Below, one piece after another: positions 1-9,168 of a DNA stretch of 64,000 bases. The translations under genes and the position numbers were made by a program. The notes under the pieces are model-generated. The model was not told the origin of the DNA and searched no databases. It saw nothing but the letters and a program-made list of their open reading frames with translations. The stretch lies in NCBI GenBank assembly GCA_963971535.1, contig OZ020592.1, forward strand, positions 54,443,150-54,507,149, given 5' to 3'. Source of the DNA: Notolepis coatsorum. Its lineage: Eukaryota; Chordata; Actinopteri; Aulopiformes; Paralepididae. Position 1 is the stretch's first letter; each line of letters begins with the position of its first letter.

Positions 1-551
1 AAAGAAATTGAAATGCTATTTGGCCCTAAACAGAGAGTACACAGTGGCAGAATACCTGAGCACTGTGACTGAAGATCCTTGAGCACAGCCTAGCCATCGA
101 GAAAGGCCGCCATAGGCAGACTGTGTGTGTTAGAAAGAGAGAGAGAGAGAGAGAGAGAGAACATGTGTGTTTGTCATGTGTGTGTGTGTTAGAGAGAGAC
201 TAGAGCATGTATGAGAGATCCAAAAGGACAAAGATCAACACTTAAATCCAACAAGAAGAGGGTCTATACCAGAGAAACCAAAGCAGCAAGGAGCCAATGG
301 CCGACATCAGCTAAATAGGCTAGCCAGGTACTGTGACACCAGGCAACACACAGTTTTGGCCAACGGCCCAACGCTACCCAAGCTACACAAACGAGTACGA
401 CCAAGACATTCACACACAGCACATGTCGTATCTCCAAATGTTGTGAAGTAGCATATGTTTTGCCTGGAAAAAAACATCGTTATTAACAAAACATTCGGGA
501 GGGGAAGGAAGGAAGAGTGGGGTAATGTCATGACATTTAAATTAATCTTAC
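1..551. other. Spacer without recognisable gene, with GA/GT microsatellites
   Basis: I see no coding region here apart from shadow frames. Short simple repeats lie near 119-212: a GA run at about 136-160, GT stretches on both sides, and a further GA run near 192-200. The segment directly follows (on the minus strand) a good splice-donor-like sequence at 545-551, so it may be intron of a minus-strand gene; that is inference. Confidence 0.4.
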
Positions 552-668
552 CTGCACAAAAGGAACGCAGGGCGAAAGGCCGCAACACAGGTCTCCACGT
601 TGACGAAAGGCCTCTCGCTGTCGGGACAAATAAGCTATGGCCAGAGCCTTGTCATGGTGCAGGCCCGA
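552..668 (-). CDS. Possible internal exon of an unrecognised host gene
   Basis: On the minus strand a 117-base open segment (39 codons) is bounded by an acceptor-like AG after a pyrimidine-containing stretch (complement of 669-670) and a strong donor, CAG|GTAAGA (complement of 545-552). The frame is open in phase 0 and encodes a basic, amphipathic stretch around KALAIAYLSRQREAFRQRGD. If it is joined to the putative first exon at 1139-1290, the last codon of that exon is an ATG immediately before its donor, so translation could begin at the junction. I do not recognise the protein. No downstream exon can be identified within 1-551. An alternative acceptor 9 bases upstream would bring in a stop. 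This may simply be chance splice-like sequence; transcript data would decide. Confidence 0.25.
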
Positions 669-745
669 CTACATCTTCTGTCAAAGATGATGTCGTAGTC
701 AGAGTGCCAGTCAGAACCCCCTGCTATTCTCAAGGCTAACTGATA

Positions 746-1010
746 GCATCAAACGAACATTCCCAGCTGACGCTAAACAGCTAACTGGCTAACTGTTAGC
801 TCAATCAGGCACCTGGCTGTATGTAGCCGCATAGCTTGCTTCTGCGTTAGCTAATGGTTAGCACAAGCTAACAGCGAATTAGCTAACAGCTGATTGAGCT
901 AACTGTTAGCCAGTTAGCTGTTTAGCTTCAGCTGGGAACGTTCGTTTGATGCTTGTGCTAACCATTAGCTAACGCAGAAGCAAGCTATGCGGCTACATAC
1001 AGCCAGGTGC
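746..1010. repeat. Alternating inverted repeat A-B-A'-B'
   Basis: Segment A (746-808) is repeated as its reverse complement at 890-952, and segment B (809-868) is repeated as its reverse complement at 951-1010. Each pair is close to identical over about 60 bases. The order is A-B-A'-B', not the A-B-B'-A' of an ordinary hairpin, so the two stems cannot form at once as a simple cruciform. The segments are rich in GTTAGC/GCTAAC, a common fish spacer motif. Confidence 0.85.
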
Positions 1011-1138
1011 TGACACCAGGCACACACCGTTAGCTACTAGTAGTAGTACTATGTCTATTAGCTAGTCGACCAGTTTGGCTCCAGAGAGAGAGAAAGAGAG
1101 ACAGGTCCACGGCGGGAATATAATAATAGTTGACTCAC

Positions 1139-1480
1139 CATAACGCAGTATCATGCCAATGGTAAAGTTGGAAGGAGACTTTCTTGGCCCACGGTGTAAT
1201 TTCTTCTGATCCATGCTGCTTTTGAAAAGACATCCACTGCCACTGGCTCCTCTGAATAGCGCTGAATTATCTACCTCGTGTGTCTTCTTCTTCTTCTATT
1301 TGGTATTACGGCGGACGGGCCGGAAAACACTATCCTAAAATCTGTAGAGCAGCAAATCCGCAGAAACCGGAAAACTGCAGTCTGCAGAGCCGCAGAGGCA
1401 GGAAGTCAGACACATTCTACAAACGTGTCTAATGTGAAATATATAAGCATATAAGCAAAACTAGATTTTAGGTCTGTGAT
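1139..1480 (-). promoter_or_regulatory. Possible first exon and promoter of a minus-strand gene
   Basis: Reading the minus strand, a donor-like G|GTGAGT lies at the complement of 1133-1139. The exon before it would span roughly 1139-1290. Upstream (1290-1480) are GC-richer sequence, GGAAGT-type ETS motifs and a CTTCTT tract, as in TATA-less vertebrate promoters. The exon ends in ATG, so it may be mostly 5' untranslated and supply the start codon to an exon at 552-668. A competing ATG frame inside the exon reads about 26 codons to the same donor. All of this is inference from motifs. Confidence 0.22.
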
Positions 1481-1486
1481 GAAAAA

Positions 1487-1511
1487 GGGCCTCGCGGGAA
1501 GGGGGGCCTCG

Positions 1512-1549
<38 letters not shown>

Positions 1550-1574
1550 CGAGGCCCCCCTTCCCGCGAGGCCC
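1487..1574. repeat. Perfect 25-bp inverted repeat around a T34 tract
   Basis: The arms at 1487-1511 and 1550-1574 are exact reverse complements (GC-rich, containing CCTCGCGGGAAGGGGGG). Between them are CAAA and 34 consecutive T. The hairpin would have a pure poly-T loop. I find no flanking target duplication. Confidence 0.85.
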
Positions 1575-1615
1575 TGTGCGACCGCACTGCTCGCACACCC
1601 CCTGAGGCGGCCCTG

Positions 1616-2200
1616 CCTGTACGTATGTCATGTATGTCCCTATGCCATAAATGTTGTGTATGTCATAAATGTCACTATGAATTGAAAATGGGGGACCCTG
1701 ATGTAAACAAGACAAACGTCTTTCTCTGGTCTGCATCCCCTTAACAATTGTGTGTATTGAGCCGTACTGTATTGTACCCATTCTGCAATCTGTTAAATAT
1801 TGATTGATTGTTATAACAGATTGCAGAATGGGTACAATACAGTACAGCTCAATACACACAATTGTTAAGGGGTTGCAGACCAGAGAAAGACTTTCCTCTT
1901 GTTTACATTAGGGTCCCCCATTTTCAATTCATCATAACATATATGACATACATGACATACAGATAGATAATACTGCTACATCTATACATTTATGACACCA
2001 GATTTACAAATACAGTATTGTTTGTGGTACAATAGAGTCTAAAAAAGAGTATATACATTTGACGAAGAAACTGTACATTGGAGGAGGTTGGGTAGGTTGG
2101 GTGGAGGGGGGGGGGGACTGTACATTGGAGGTGGTTGGGGGGGAAGGGTTCGGTAGGCGGGGTGGGGGGGTAACTGTACATTGGATTATCGACGAAACCA
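1616..2200. repeat. Two copies of an ATCA-tailed repeat arranged tail to tail
   Basis: A dispersed repeat family runs forward at about 1616-1797 and in reverse complement at about 1813-2200. Arms 1677-1795 and 1813-1932 form a roughly 120-bp imperfect palindrome with a 17-bp spacer. The family has the landmarks GGGGGACCCTGATGTAAAC, CATCCCCTTAACAATTGTG and TTCTGCAATCTGTTAATAAA, and other copies end in an (ATCA)n microsatellite. Further copies lie at 7480-8085 and 48270-48697. The reverse copy extends into G-rich sequence with repeated CTGTACATTGGA, also seen near 48290-48350. It is probably the 3' end of a non-LTR element or SINE; the family is not identified. Confidence 0.7.
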
Positions 2201-2315
2201 AAACAAGTAGGCTCCCTTAAAACGCCAACGGTATTCAAAATAAATATAGTGGAGGTTAAAATAAGAATATGACTTGGCCTGAAAAAAAGTTCAGTCAGGA
2301 GATTTTTTTTTGCTT

Positions 2316-2440
2316 TAATAAGATAAGATAAGATAAGATAAGATATTCCTTTATTGATCCCCTTGGGGAAATTCAGGCATCATAGCAGCATGGGGGGGAG
2401 GGGGGGAGGGGTACAGGTAGTAAAACAACACAGTATACAG
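2316..2440 (-). mobile_element. 3' end of a fish LINE with (AAGAT)n tail
   Basis: Five to six tandem AAGAT units (2319-2346) are followed by TTCCTTTATTGATCCCC and GGGGAAATTC, which is the reverse complement of a common fish non-LTR retrotransposon 3' terminus ending in a short tandem tail. Only the 3' end is recognisable; which LINE clade it belongs to cannot be settled here. Confidence 0.55.
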
Positions 2441-2621
2441 GTAGTAAAAGACAACACAGGCAGTGTAAACAATTTGATCAATATGGTCAATATAATTTAC
2501 TATCTGACTAATCCCTGCATATATGCTTACCACTTGTATCTATTGCTATGTCCGCCCACTACAATCACACAAGCTGTCTAACGCCTGTCCCGTCTCCCTG
2601 TCCCCCTGTGAGTTGCTGTCC

Positions 2622-2876
2622 TGGAGTGCTGACCGGAGCGTCGGACGTCCCGTGATGAAGGCCGGGAAGATGCGACCCTCTCTGCGTGCCCTCCTGTCTC
2701 CGGAGGTCTCGTAGTGGTGACTGGAGTGCTGGACGTCCCGCGATGATGTCGGGGAGGTCGCGACCCTCTCTGCGCCGCCCCTATCTCCCTGTCTCCGACT
2801 GTCTCTGAGCAATGACCGTAGTGTTGAATGTCCCGTGATTAAGACGGGGAGGATGCGACCCTCTTTGCGCCGCCCC
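2622..2876. repeat. Diverged tandem repeat, about three units of 60-105 bp
   Basis: Units beginning near 2622, 2726 and 2819 share GTCCCG(C/T)GATGA..GGGGAGG and GCGACCCTCT(C/T)TGCG. They are diverged from each other, so the array is old. Open frames over it are repeat artefacts. Confidence 0.6.
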
Positions 2877-2887
2877 TGTGCCTCAAA

Positions 2888-2981
2888 TAGATTCGCTATC
2901 AGCTCTATCTTCAATCTTTCAAAATGTTCAGTTGCTATCGCTATCAGCTCTATCTTTAATCTTTCAAAATGTTCAGTTGCT
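2888..2981. repeat. 45-bp tandem duplication
   Basis: A unit containing CTATCAGCTCTATCTT and CTTTCAAAATGTTCAGTTGC occurs twice in direct tandem (about 2890-2934 and 2937-2981) with one or two differences, so the duplication is recent compared with its surroundings. Confidence 0.75.
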
Positions 2982-3780
2982 ATTGCATGCACTCATCTGT
3001 GTTCACTAACAGTTGGTAAGCATGCCCTCAAGTGTGTAGTCTGCAACACTACTATCACCGACATCTAAGAAGGGAGATCCCCCCCCTTGAATGGCCCTTC
3101 TAAGGTCTGCCTGTGGAGCATTTTTCCCTATTGTTAGGTTTTAGTGAGTTTTTCCTTACCTTCGCGTGGGGTATGTCTGGGAGTGCTTGCATTCTTTCAT
3201 TTATTTGCATTTATTTTAAATTTGTTGGACCTTATGGTGTTCTTGTTCTGTTCTTGACTTATTATTGTTTTCTTCTTGACTTGTTTAAAGAAGACATGTA
3301 CGGCCCATGGGGACATTAACGTGTGTTGTCGGGCCTTATAAATAATTTGATTTGATTTGCTATTGCATGCACTCATCTGTGTTTCACTACACACATGAGT
3401 GCATGCTTACCAACTGTCCGTCTGCAACACTACTATCACCGACATCTAAGAAGGGAGATCCCCCCTTGAACGGCCCTTCTAAGGTTTCTCACCTCCACAC
3501 TGCCTGTGGAGCATTTTTTTCCTATTGCTAGGTTTTAGTGAGTTTTTCCTTACCTTCGCGTGGGGTATGTCTGGGAGTGTTGCATTCATTTATTTTGCAA
3601 ATAATTTACTATTTCATCTTCTCATTTTATATTTAAAATTACTGCTACTACTTATTGTTATCATTCTTGTTTTCATTGTTGTGCACTGTCGAGTCTGAGC
3701 TCGAAATACAAAAATGTCATTACATGCGTTGTGTATTTGACAAGTAAAGAACTTGAACTCATTTTATGCCTGTCTTTTTA
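2976..3780. mobile_element. Duplicated LINE 3'-UTR-like segment
   Basis: The block 2976-3190 recurs at 3358-3575 (shared landmarks GCATGCACTCATCTGTG, CATCTAAGAAGGGAGATCC, GTGAGTTTTTCCTTACCTTC). Between the copies lies a different 3' end terminating in repeated GATTT (3340-3357). The phrase GAGTTTTTCCTTACC is typical of fish L2-like LINE 3' regions, and the second block ends with AAGTAAAGAACTTGAACT near 3765. I see no coding sequence. Confidence 0.5.
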
Positions 3781-3814
3781 TTAATTTTTTTACTGCTGTT
3801 TTTATGTTTTTTTA

Positions 3815-4567
3815 AATGTTTTTATTAAGGATCTCCATTAGCTGGTGCCATGACTCCCAGCTAGTCTTCCTGGGGTCCACACAACACAATACATAAAACA
3901 GTTAATGCATAGATCAATACAAAAGTTAAAAACAAGGATTTAGTAGCAAATAAGATACTTTCACAGATGCTATAGATAGAAATAAAAAACTAAACAATTA
4001 ACAAAACATACAATAAATATCCATTTTTAAAGATACAAAATGAGAACTTGTAGGCTAATAGGCAAAAACCCATACACAAATGCAATACACATTAAGGCAA
4101 CAGCTGTAATTGAGTTTTTAGTTTCTTTTAAAAAATCGATTTACTAAAAGTGTAGAGATAACTAGGTAGGTTGTTCCAGAGTGTTATGCACCTATAAATA
4201 AAAGACCGCTTTAAAGCATTGGTTCTAGGACGAGGGAGTACAAACTGACAATTTCTGGCCCCTCTTGTATTATGGTCTTGTATAGAGCAAGTTTCTCAAA
4301 CACAAAATATGGAGTCTTGCTGTTAATGACTGATTTACACAATACAAATGAGTTAGACGATAACCTTTTTTCAACTGTGAGCCAGGAGAGACCAGCATGC
4401 ATACGGTTGACATTGGACCTTAGTGAGCAACCCAAAGCCAACGTGCTGCCCTGTTCTGGACTACCTGTAGTCTCCTGATCTCACCTTTGGTGGCAGATGA
4501 CCAGATCACAGAACAATAATCAACATGACACAGGACTAGACTCTGAATAATCTGACGTAGAAGAGGA
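3815..4567 (-). mobile_element. LINE B, 3' portion (minus strand)
   Basis: This is the downstream half of a minus-strand non-LTR retrotransposon interrupted by LINE A. Its end carries CCAGGAAGACTAGCTGGG and CACCAGCTAATGGAGATCC, a common fish LINE 3'-UTR signature. Codons at about 4567-4420 give the C-terminal reverse transcriptase region (CHVDYCSVIWSSATKGEIRR, then LQVVQNRAARWL), which resumes the frame interrupted at about 6240. The rest is 3' untranslated sequence. Confidence 0.65.
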
Positions 4568-6240
4568 TGATCAAGTTCAAGTTCTTTAATAGTTGTCATA
4601 CAGAAGTACAGAATACTTTCATACAAAATGCTTCTTACTGTTACGCTCCAGAGACTGTGCTAGACAAGATAGTATCAAATAACATAATAACATAATATAG
4701 CATGAATTTAGAAGAAGAAAATGAGGTCACAGTGTTCGGTATAGACATATGTACAATGTTCTGAGTTACCATATAATATACAATACACAATACTATGCAG
4801 TGTACTAATGTACAGTACTATCTAGTGCAAAGCAGAAATGGGATGAGGTACAATTTTAGGTACAATTTACAGTAAGGTGTACGAGTTGTAGTGCAATCCT
4901 TCATCCATAAATATAAAGTGTGGGGAGTGGGTGCTACAGTGTGTTTGTTTAAAGTGGGTGTGTGCTATAAGTGTGTGGAGTGGGTGCTACAGTGTGTTTG
5001 TTTAAAGTGAGTGTGTGCGTGTGGATGTGTGTGCTATGTGCGTTTGGTGGTTGTTGTTGTGTAGTGTTCATTCATTGTTCGTTTAGCAGCCTGATGGCCT
5101 GGGGATAGAAGCTTCTTCTGAGTCTTTCTGTGCTCGCCTTGAGACTCCTGTATCGCTTGCCTGACCGCAGCAGTTCAAAGAGGCAGTTGTTCGGGTGACT
5201 GGAGTCTTTAATGATTCTCTTAGCCTTGCCCTTGCAACGCTTGTAGTAAATGTTCTGGAGGGTGGGGAGCCCCCCTCCAATTGTGCGTTCGGCTGAACGT
5301 GTCACTCTTTGTAGTCTGCTTTGGTCTTGTGCAGTGCTATTCCCAAACCAGGAGGTGATGTTGCCGGTCAAGATGCTCTCTATTGTACATGAGTAGAAGT
5401 TCTTAAGGATCTTCTGGCTGACTTGGAACTTCCTTAGGCGCCTGAGGAAGTAGAGGCGTTGTCGTGCCTTCTTCACAACACTGTTAATGTGTGTGGTCCA
5501 TGTCAAGTCCTCGGATATGTAGGCTCCGAGGTACTTAAAGCTGTTGACTCTCTCAACCGGTGCCCCGTCGATGCTGAGGGGGCTGTAGTCCTTGACCCCC
5601 GACCTCCTGAAGTCCACAATCATCTCCTTTGTTTTGCTGACGTTCAGGGAGAGGCTGTTTTCCTGGCACCATCCCGCCAGGACCTTGACCTCTTCCAGGT
5701 AGGCCCTCTCGTCGTTGGCAGAGATCAGGCCCACCACCACTGTGTCGTCAGCAAATTTGACGATTGTATTGCTACTCCGCTGAGCCACACAGTCGTGTGT
5801 GTACAGGGAGTAGAGGAGGGGACTCAGAACACAGCCCTGGGGGGCCCCTATGTTGAGGGTGATGGATGAGGAGGTGCAGTTGCCTGCTCTCACCACCTGG
5901 GGTCTGCCAGTCAGGAAGTCCAAGACCCACTGGCAGAGGTCATAGCCCAAGCCCAGGTCCCTGAGCTTGGCTATGAGTATGGAGGGGACTATGGTATTGA
6001 ATGCCGAGCTGTAGTCGATGAATAGCATTCTCACATAGTTCCCCTGCCTCTTGTCCAGGTGTGATGCTGCTGTGTGCAGCACATGGGATATGGCGTCCTC
6101 CGTGGACCTGTTGGGGCGGTATGCAAATTGCAGGGGGTCCATGTTGATGGGGAGGGAGGAGCAGATGTAGCCCTTTACTAGCTTCTCAAAGCACTTCATG
6201 GCTATGGAGGTGAGAGCTACAGGGCGGTAGTCGTTGAGGC
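4568..6240 (-). mobile_element. LINE A, 5'-truncated L2/Jockey-like element inserted in LINE B
   Basis: The 3' terminus (4568) reads, on the minus strand, as TTAAAGAACTTGAACTTGA. The 3' UTR spans 4568-5071 and holds two copies of a roughly 60-bp unit with GTGTGTTTGTTTAAAGTG. The 5' break is near 6240, where coding sequence of LINE B (ending around CASFVEKKS) switches to that of LINE A. A second, shorter copy with the same 3' UTR is at 49924-50988 on the plus strand. Confidence 0.75.
5072..6240 (-). CDS. LINE A reverse transcriptase, C-terminal about 390 codons
   Basis: The open frame covers most of a non-LTR reverse transcriptase: [17 protein letters not shown] (domain start), [30 protein letters not shown] (motif A aspartate), [19 protein letters not shown] (motif B), and [10 protein letters not shown] (motif C, catalytic FADD intact). 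It continues through the thumb and C-terminal region to [13 protein letters not shown] and a stop. The N-terminal endonuclease is missing, so the copy cannot move by itself. The frame is intact over about 390 codons, suggesting a fairly young insertion. The 41 codons preceding it in the same frame (to 6364) belong to LINE B, so the continuous 430-codon frame is an accidental fusion of two elements. The clade, L2 or a related Jockey-superfamily lineage, is inferred from wording of the motifs. Confidence 0.8.
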
Positions 6241-7187
6241 AAGCAGGCTTGGATTTTTTTTCAACAAAAGAAGCACATTTTCTAACAATGCCTACAGCTC
6301 TTCCCATCTTTGAGACAATGTTAGTGATGTGGTTTGACCAAAATAGAGTACTATCCAGTGTCACTCCAAGGAGCTTAATGCTTTCAACTTGCTTAACTAT
6401 GGAGTTGCATGAATTTCAAATAAGCTTCGGGTTACAAGACAACCCATGCCTCGATCCAAACACCATACTTTTTGTCTTAGAGATGTTCAGTACAAGCCTG
6501 TTAGCTACTATCCAATCATTCACATCATTAAGTTCTCTGCTCAGGACTTCATTAAGCATACCATTTGATGGACAAGCATAATACAAGGTGGAATCATCTG
6601 CATATTGGACCAATTTGGCATTCTTAGTAGCCCACGGTAGGTAATTGGTGAACACTGAGTAGAGCAGAGACCCTAGGGAGCTCCCCTGTGGAACACCACA
6701 CTCCAAACTTCTACTACTAGATAGGCTGCCATTCAAATAAACCTGCTGAGATCTGGAGGACAGATAACTGCATCCACATCAAAGCCAGGGGATTAAAACC
6801 ATAGTTTATCAATCAAGAGAGAATGGTCGAGCACATCAAATGCAGCACTGAAATCTAAAAACACAGCTCCCACTATCATGGAGTTATCAATAGCTCTGAG
6901 CCAGTTGTCAGTCATCTGAACTAGAGCAGTCGATGTGGAGTGACCAGTTCTGTATGCATGTTGAGACTCTGTAGCCAGACTGTTAAACTGAAAATATTCT
7001 TGGATTTGTGCAAAAACACACTTTTCCATGATTTTGCTTAAAACTGGTAAAATGCTTATAGGTCTGGAGTTGCCCTAATTAAAAAATGATTTGGAGTCTT
7101 TGGGTAAAGGAGTAACCTTAGCCTCCTTCCATCTCTTTGGACATAGTCCCACTTGTATACATCTATTAATAATATGACACACTGGAC
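6241..7187 (-). pseudogene. LINE B reverse transcriptase, broken
   Basis: Minus-strand segments encode successive parts of a non-LTR reverse transcriptase. About 7180-7035 resembles the domain start. 7029-6793 contains HAYRTGHSTSTALVQMTDNW and GAVFLDFSAAFDVLDHSLL (motif A). 6736-6416 contains CGVPQGSSLGSLLYSVF (motif B) and LVQYADDSTLYYA (motif C). 6364-6241 contains [20 protein letters not shown]. Frameshifts or stops separate the parts (one stop near 7070, another break between 6793 and 6736). LINE A then interrupts it, and the final part resumes at 4567. The YADDS motif and different residues show it is a different family from LINE A. Confidence 0.75.
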
Positions 7188-7460
7188 TTAAAAGCTGTTC
7201 TTAAATCTTGAACTCTTGGCATGTATGGACCGGTATCTCCTCCCTGGGGGAAGGAGCTGAAAGAGGTGATGTGCTGGGTGAGACTGGTCCTTGATGATAT
7301 ACTTGGAGCAGTGGAGGCAGCGGGAGGTGAAGACGGAGGTGATGTTTGGTAGAGGAGTCCCGACAATCCTGCCTGCCGCCTTCACCACCCTCTGTAGAGC
7401 CTCTTGCTCTGCCTTTGTGCAGCTGGAGAACCACACAGACACACCGTAGGTCAGCACACT
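7188..7460 (-). pseudogene. LINE C, C-terminal reverse transcriptase fragment
   Basis: About 89 open codons include EALQRVVKAAGRIVG, LPNITSVFTSRCLH, and SHPAHHLFQLLPPGRRYRS, the C-terminal region of an L2-like LINE. It joins LINE B abruptly near 7188 and stops near 7460; there is no preceding catalytic domain. It is a relic of a third LINE family. Confidence 0.65.
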
Positions 7461-7479
7461 CTATAGTTACTGTCTGTAC

Positions 7480-7739
7480 AATACTGCTGTAGGCCTATAA
7501 TACTTTACATCAGGGTCCCCCATTTTCAATTCATCATAAATGTACAGTTCCCTCCCCCTTGTATATATTTACTGTATGTCACAAATGTAACAGTACTGCA
7601 TGGTCTGCATCCCCTTAACAATTGTGTGTATTGAGCTGTACTGCATTCTGCAATCTGTTAATAAAGTTTTCAATCAATCAATCAATCAATCCGGGCCTGT
7701 GACGTCACTGTACCCATTCTGCAATCTGTTAATAAAGTT

Positions 7740-7778
<39 letters not shown>

Positions 7779-7897
7779 CGGGCCTGTGACATCACTGTAC
7801 CCATTCTGCAATCTGTTAATAAAGTTTTCAATCAATCAATCAATCAATCCGGGCCTGTGACGTCACTGTACCCATTCTGCAATCTGTTAATAAAGTT

Positions 7898-7951
<54 letters not shown>

Positions 7952-8085
7952 CAATCAATCAATCAATGGTCACTGTACCCATTCTACAATCTGTTAATAA
8001 AGTTTTCAATCAATCAATCAGGGCCTGTGGCGGTCACGTGTACCCATTCTGCAATCTATTAATAAAGTTTTCAATCAATCAATCC
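7480..8085 (+). repeat. Tandem array of ATCA-tailed repeat 3' ends
   Basis: At least six copies of a 3'-end unit (TTCTGCAATCTGTTAATAAA, then GTTTTCAATCAATC) follow each other, with units starting near 7648, 7712, 7800, 7870, 7978 and 8043. Unit lengths differ because the CAAT/ATCA run differs. Four junctions carry GGGCCTGTGACGTCACTG or a variant. TGACGTCA at about 7699 and 7859 is a perfect cAMP-response-element palindrome, changed to TGACATCA in one unit. Each unit also holds an AATAAA. The first unit still carries the longer upstream part of the family. Confidence 0.75.
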
Positions 8086-8178
8086 CGCAGTGCAACGTGA
8101 CCCAAATCAGCCAATGCCCGCAGTGCAACACTCCAATTCAGCCATTGGGTGGGACGGTCACGTGACCCAAATCAGCCG

Positions 8179-9168
8179 ATGGAAGCGTCCGGGACCTCAG
8201 CCTGCGGGAGCTCAGCCTGCGGGACCCCAGCCTGCTGGGCGATGTGGTTCTGCAGCTGCATACTATTGCAGGAGACGGCGGAGACAGCGTTGGCGGCGGT
8301 GAACCAGGCCCGCTCTGCAGCCGCTGGGACGACACCAACAATGAGATCTGCAGCCGGAGCATCATCGATCGGCGGGGAAGGCGAGCGGGGGTATCCAGTA
8401 GATCGGGAGGACTTCCGAGAGCCACGCCTGCCGGCGCCGGATCGCTATGGAGGGGCTTCGACCGGCTGTCGTGAGTTCATCGCCCAGTGCTCTCTCATTT
8501 TTCAATTGCAGCCGCGTACTTTCCCCAGTGATGTGGCTCGGGTAGCGTATATTATAACTCTCCTCACGGGTCGTGCTCCCTCTTGGGCCACAGCGGAGTG
8601 GGAGAGTGGGTCTGTGGTCTGCCGCGACGCGGATGCCTTCACCCTGGAGTTACGTCGTGTATTCGATACCTCCAGGGTGATTTCCATTTACGAAGCCGGC
8701 GGTCGACTTATGTCCTGCCGGCAGGGCATTCGCGCCGTAGCAGACTACGCCATTGATTTCCGCATTGTGGCTCGAGAGGCGGACTGGCCTGAGGTTCCCT
8801 GCTGTGTCCACTTCTTGCATGGTCTCTCCACTCGCATGCAGGACGAGATGGCTACACGGGAGCTACCCGAACGCCTGGATCTGTTGATCAACATGGCCAT
8901 TCGGTTGGATAATCGTCACCGGGAGAGGGGACGCGAGAGGGAGGCTTCGTCACAGGTACTCTTCCGCCCCTCTCCTAGTGTCGATCAGCCAGCATACCAG
9001 CCCATGAGAGAGCACCGGGGCGATGACGAGCCCATGCAGCTGGGAGCGCTGAACCTCTCTGAAGCGGAGAAGCAGAGGCGAGTCAATGAGAGGCGCTGTT
9101 TTCGTTGTGGCCGCACGGGGCATCGCTTCGCCGCCTGTCATGGCTCGGGAAACGCAGGAGCCCGCTAG
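8179..9168 (+). CDS. Gypsy Gag polyprotein
   Basis: Structural protein that forms the intracellular particle of the retrotransposon. I start it at the ATG at 8179; the frame is open upstream to 8149 but without an ATG. About 329 codons are open. The capsid-like region contains CREFIAQCSLIFQLQPRTFP, ARVAYIITLLTGRAPSWATA and FTLELRRVFDTS, as in sushi/PEG10-type Gag. The end carries one zinc knuckle, CFRCGRTGHRFAAC (CX2CX4HX4C). The frame overlaps the protease frame (9086-9658) by about 83 bases, consistent with -1 frameshifting between gag and pol in this group. A Ser/Ala/Cys-rich N-terminus encoded by a short repeat (GCCTGCGGGA, 8200-8230) looks expanded. Confidence 0.8.
   Translation: MEASGTSACGSSACGTPACWAMWFCSCILLQETAETALAAVNQARSAAAGTTPTMRSAAGASSIGGEGERGYPVDREDFREPRLPAPDRYGGASTGCREFIAQCSLIFQLQPRTFPSDVARVAYIITLLTGRAPSWATAEWESGSVVCRDADAFTLELRRVFDTSRVISIYEAGGRLMSCRQGIRAVADYAIDFRIVAREADWPEVPCCVHFLHGLSTRMQDEMATRELPERLDLLINMAIRLDNRHRERGREREASSQVLFRPSPSVDQPAYQPMREHRGDDEPMQLGALNLSEAEKQRRVNERRCFRCGRTGHRFAACHGSGNAGAR

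Noticed and set aside
455..739. Plus-strand 94-codon frame
   Set aside because: No domain; it overlaps the better supported splice-site-bounded segment on the minus strand.
5459..5869. Plus-strand frame of 136 codons
   Set aside because: Antisense of the LINE A reverse transcriptase; the same antisense peptide appears opposite the second LINE A copy.
7640..8085. CRISPR-like alternation of repeats and spacers
   Set aside because: The array is eukaryotic; the units are 3' ends of a dispersed element with variable ATCA tails, and the spacers are near-identical to each other.
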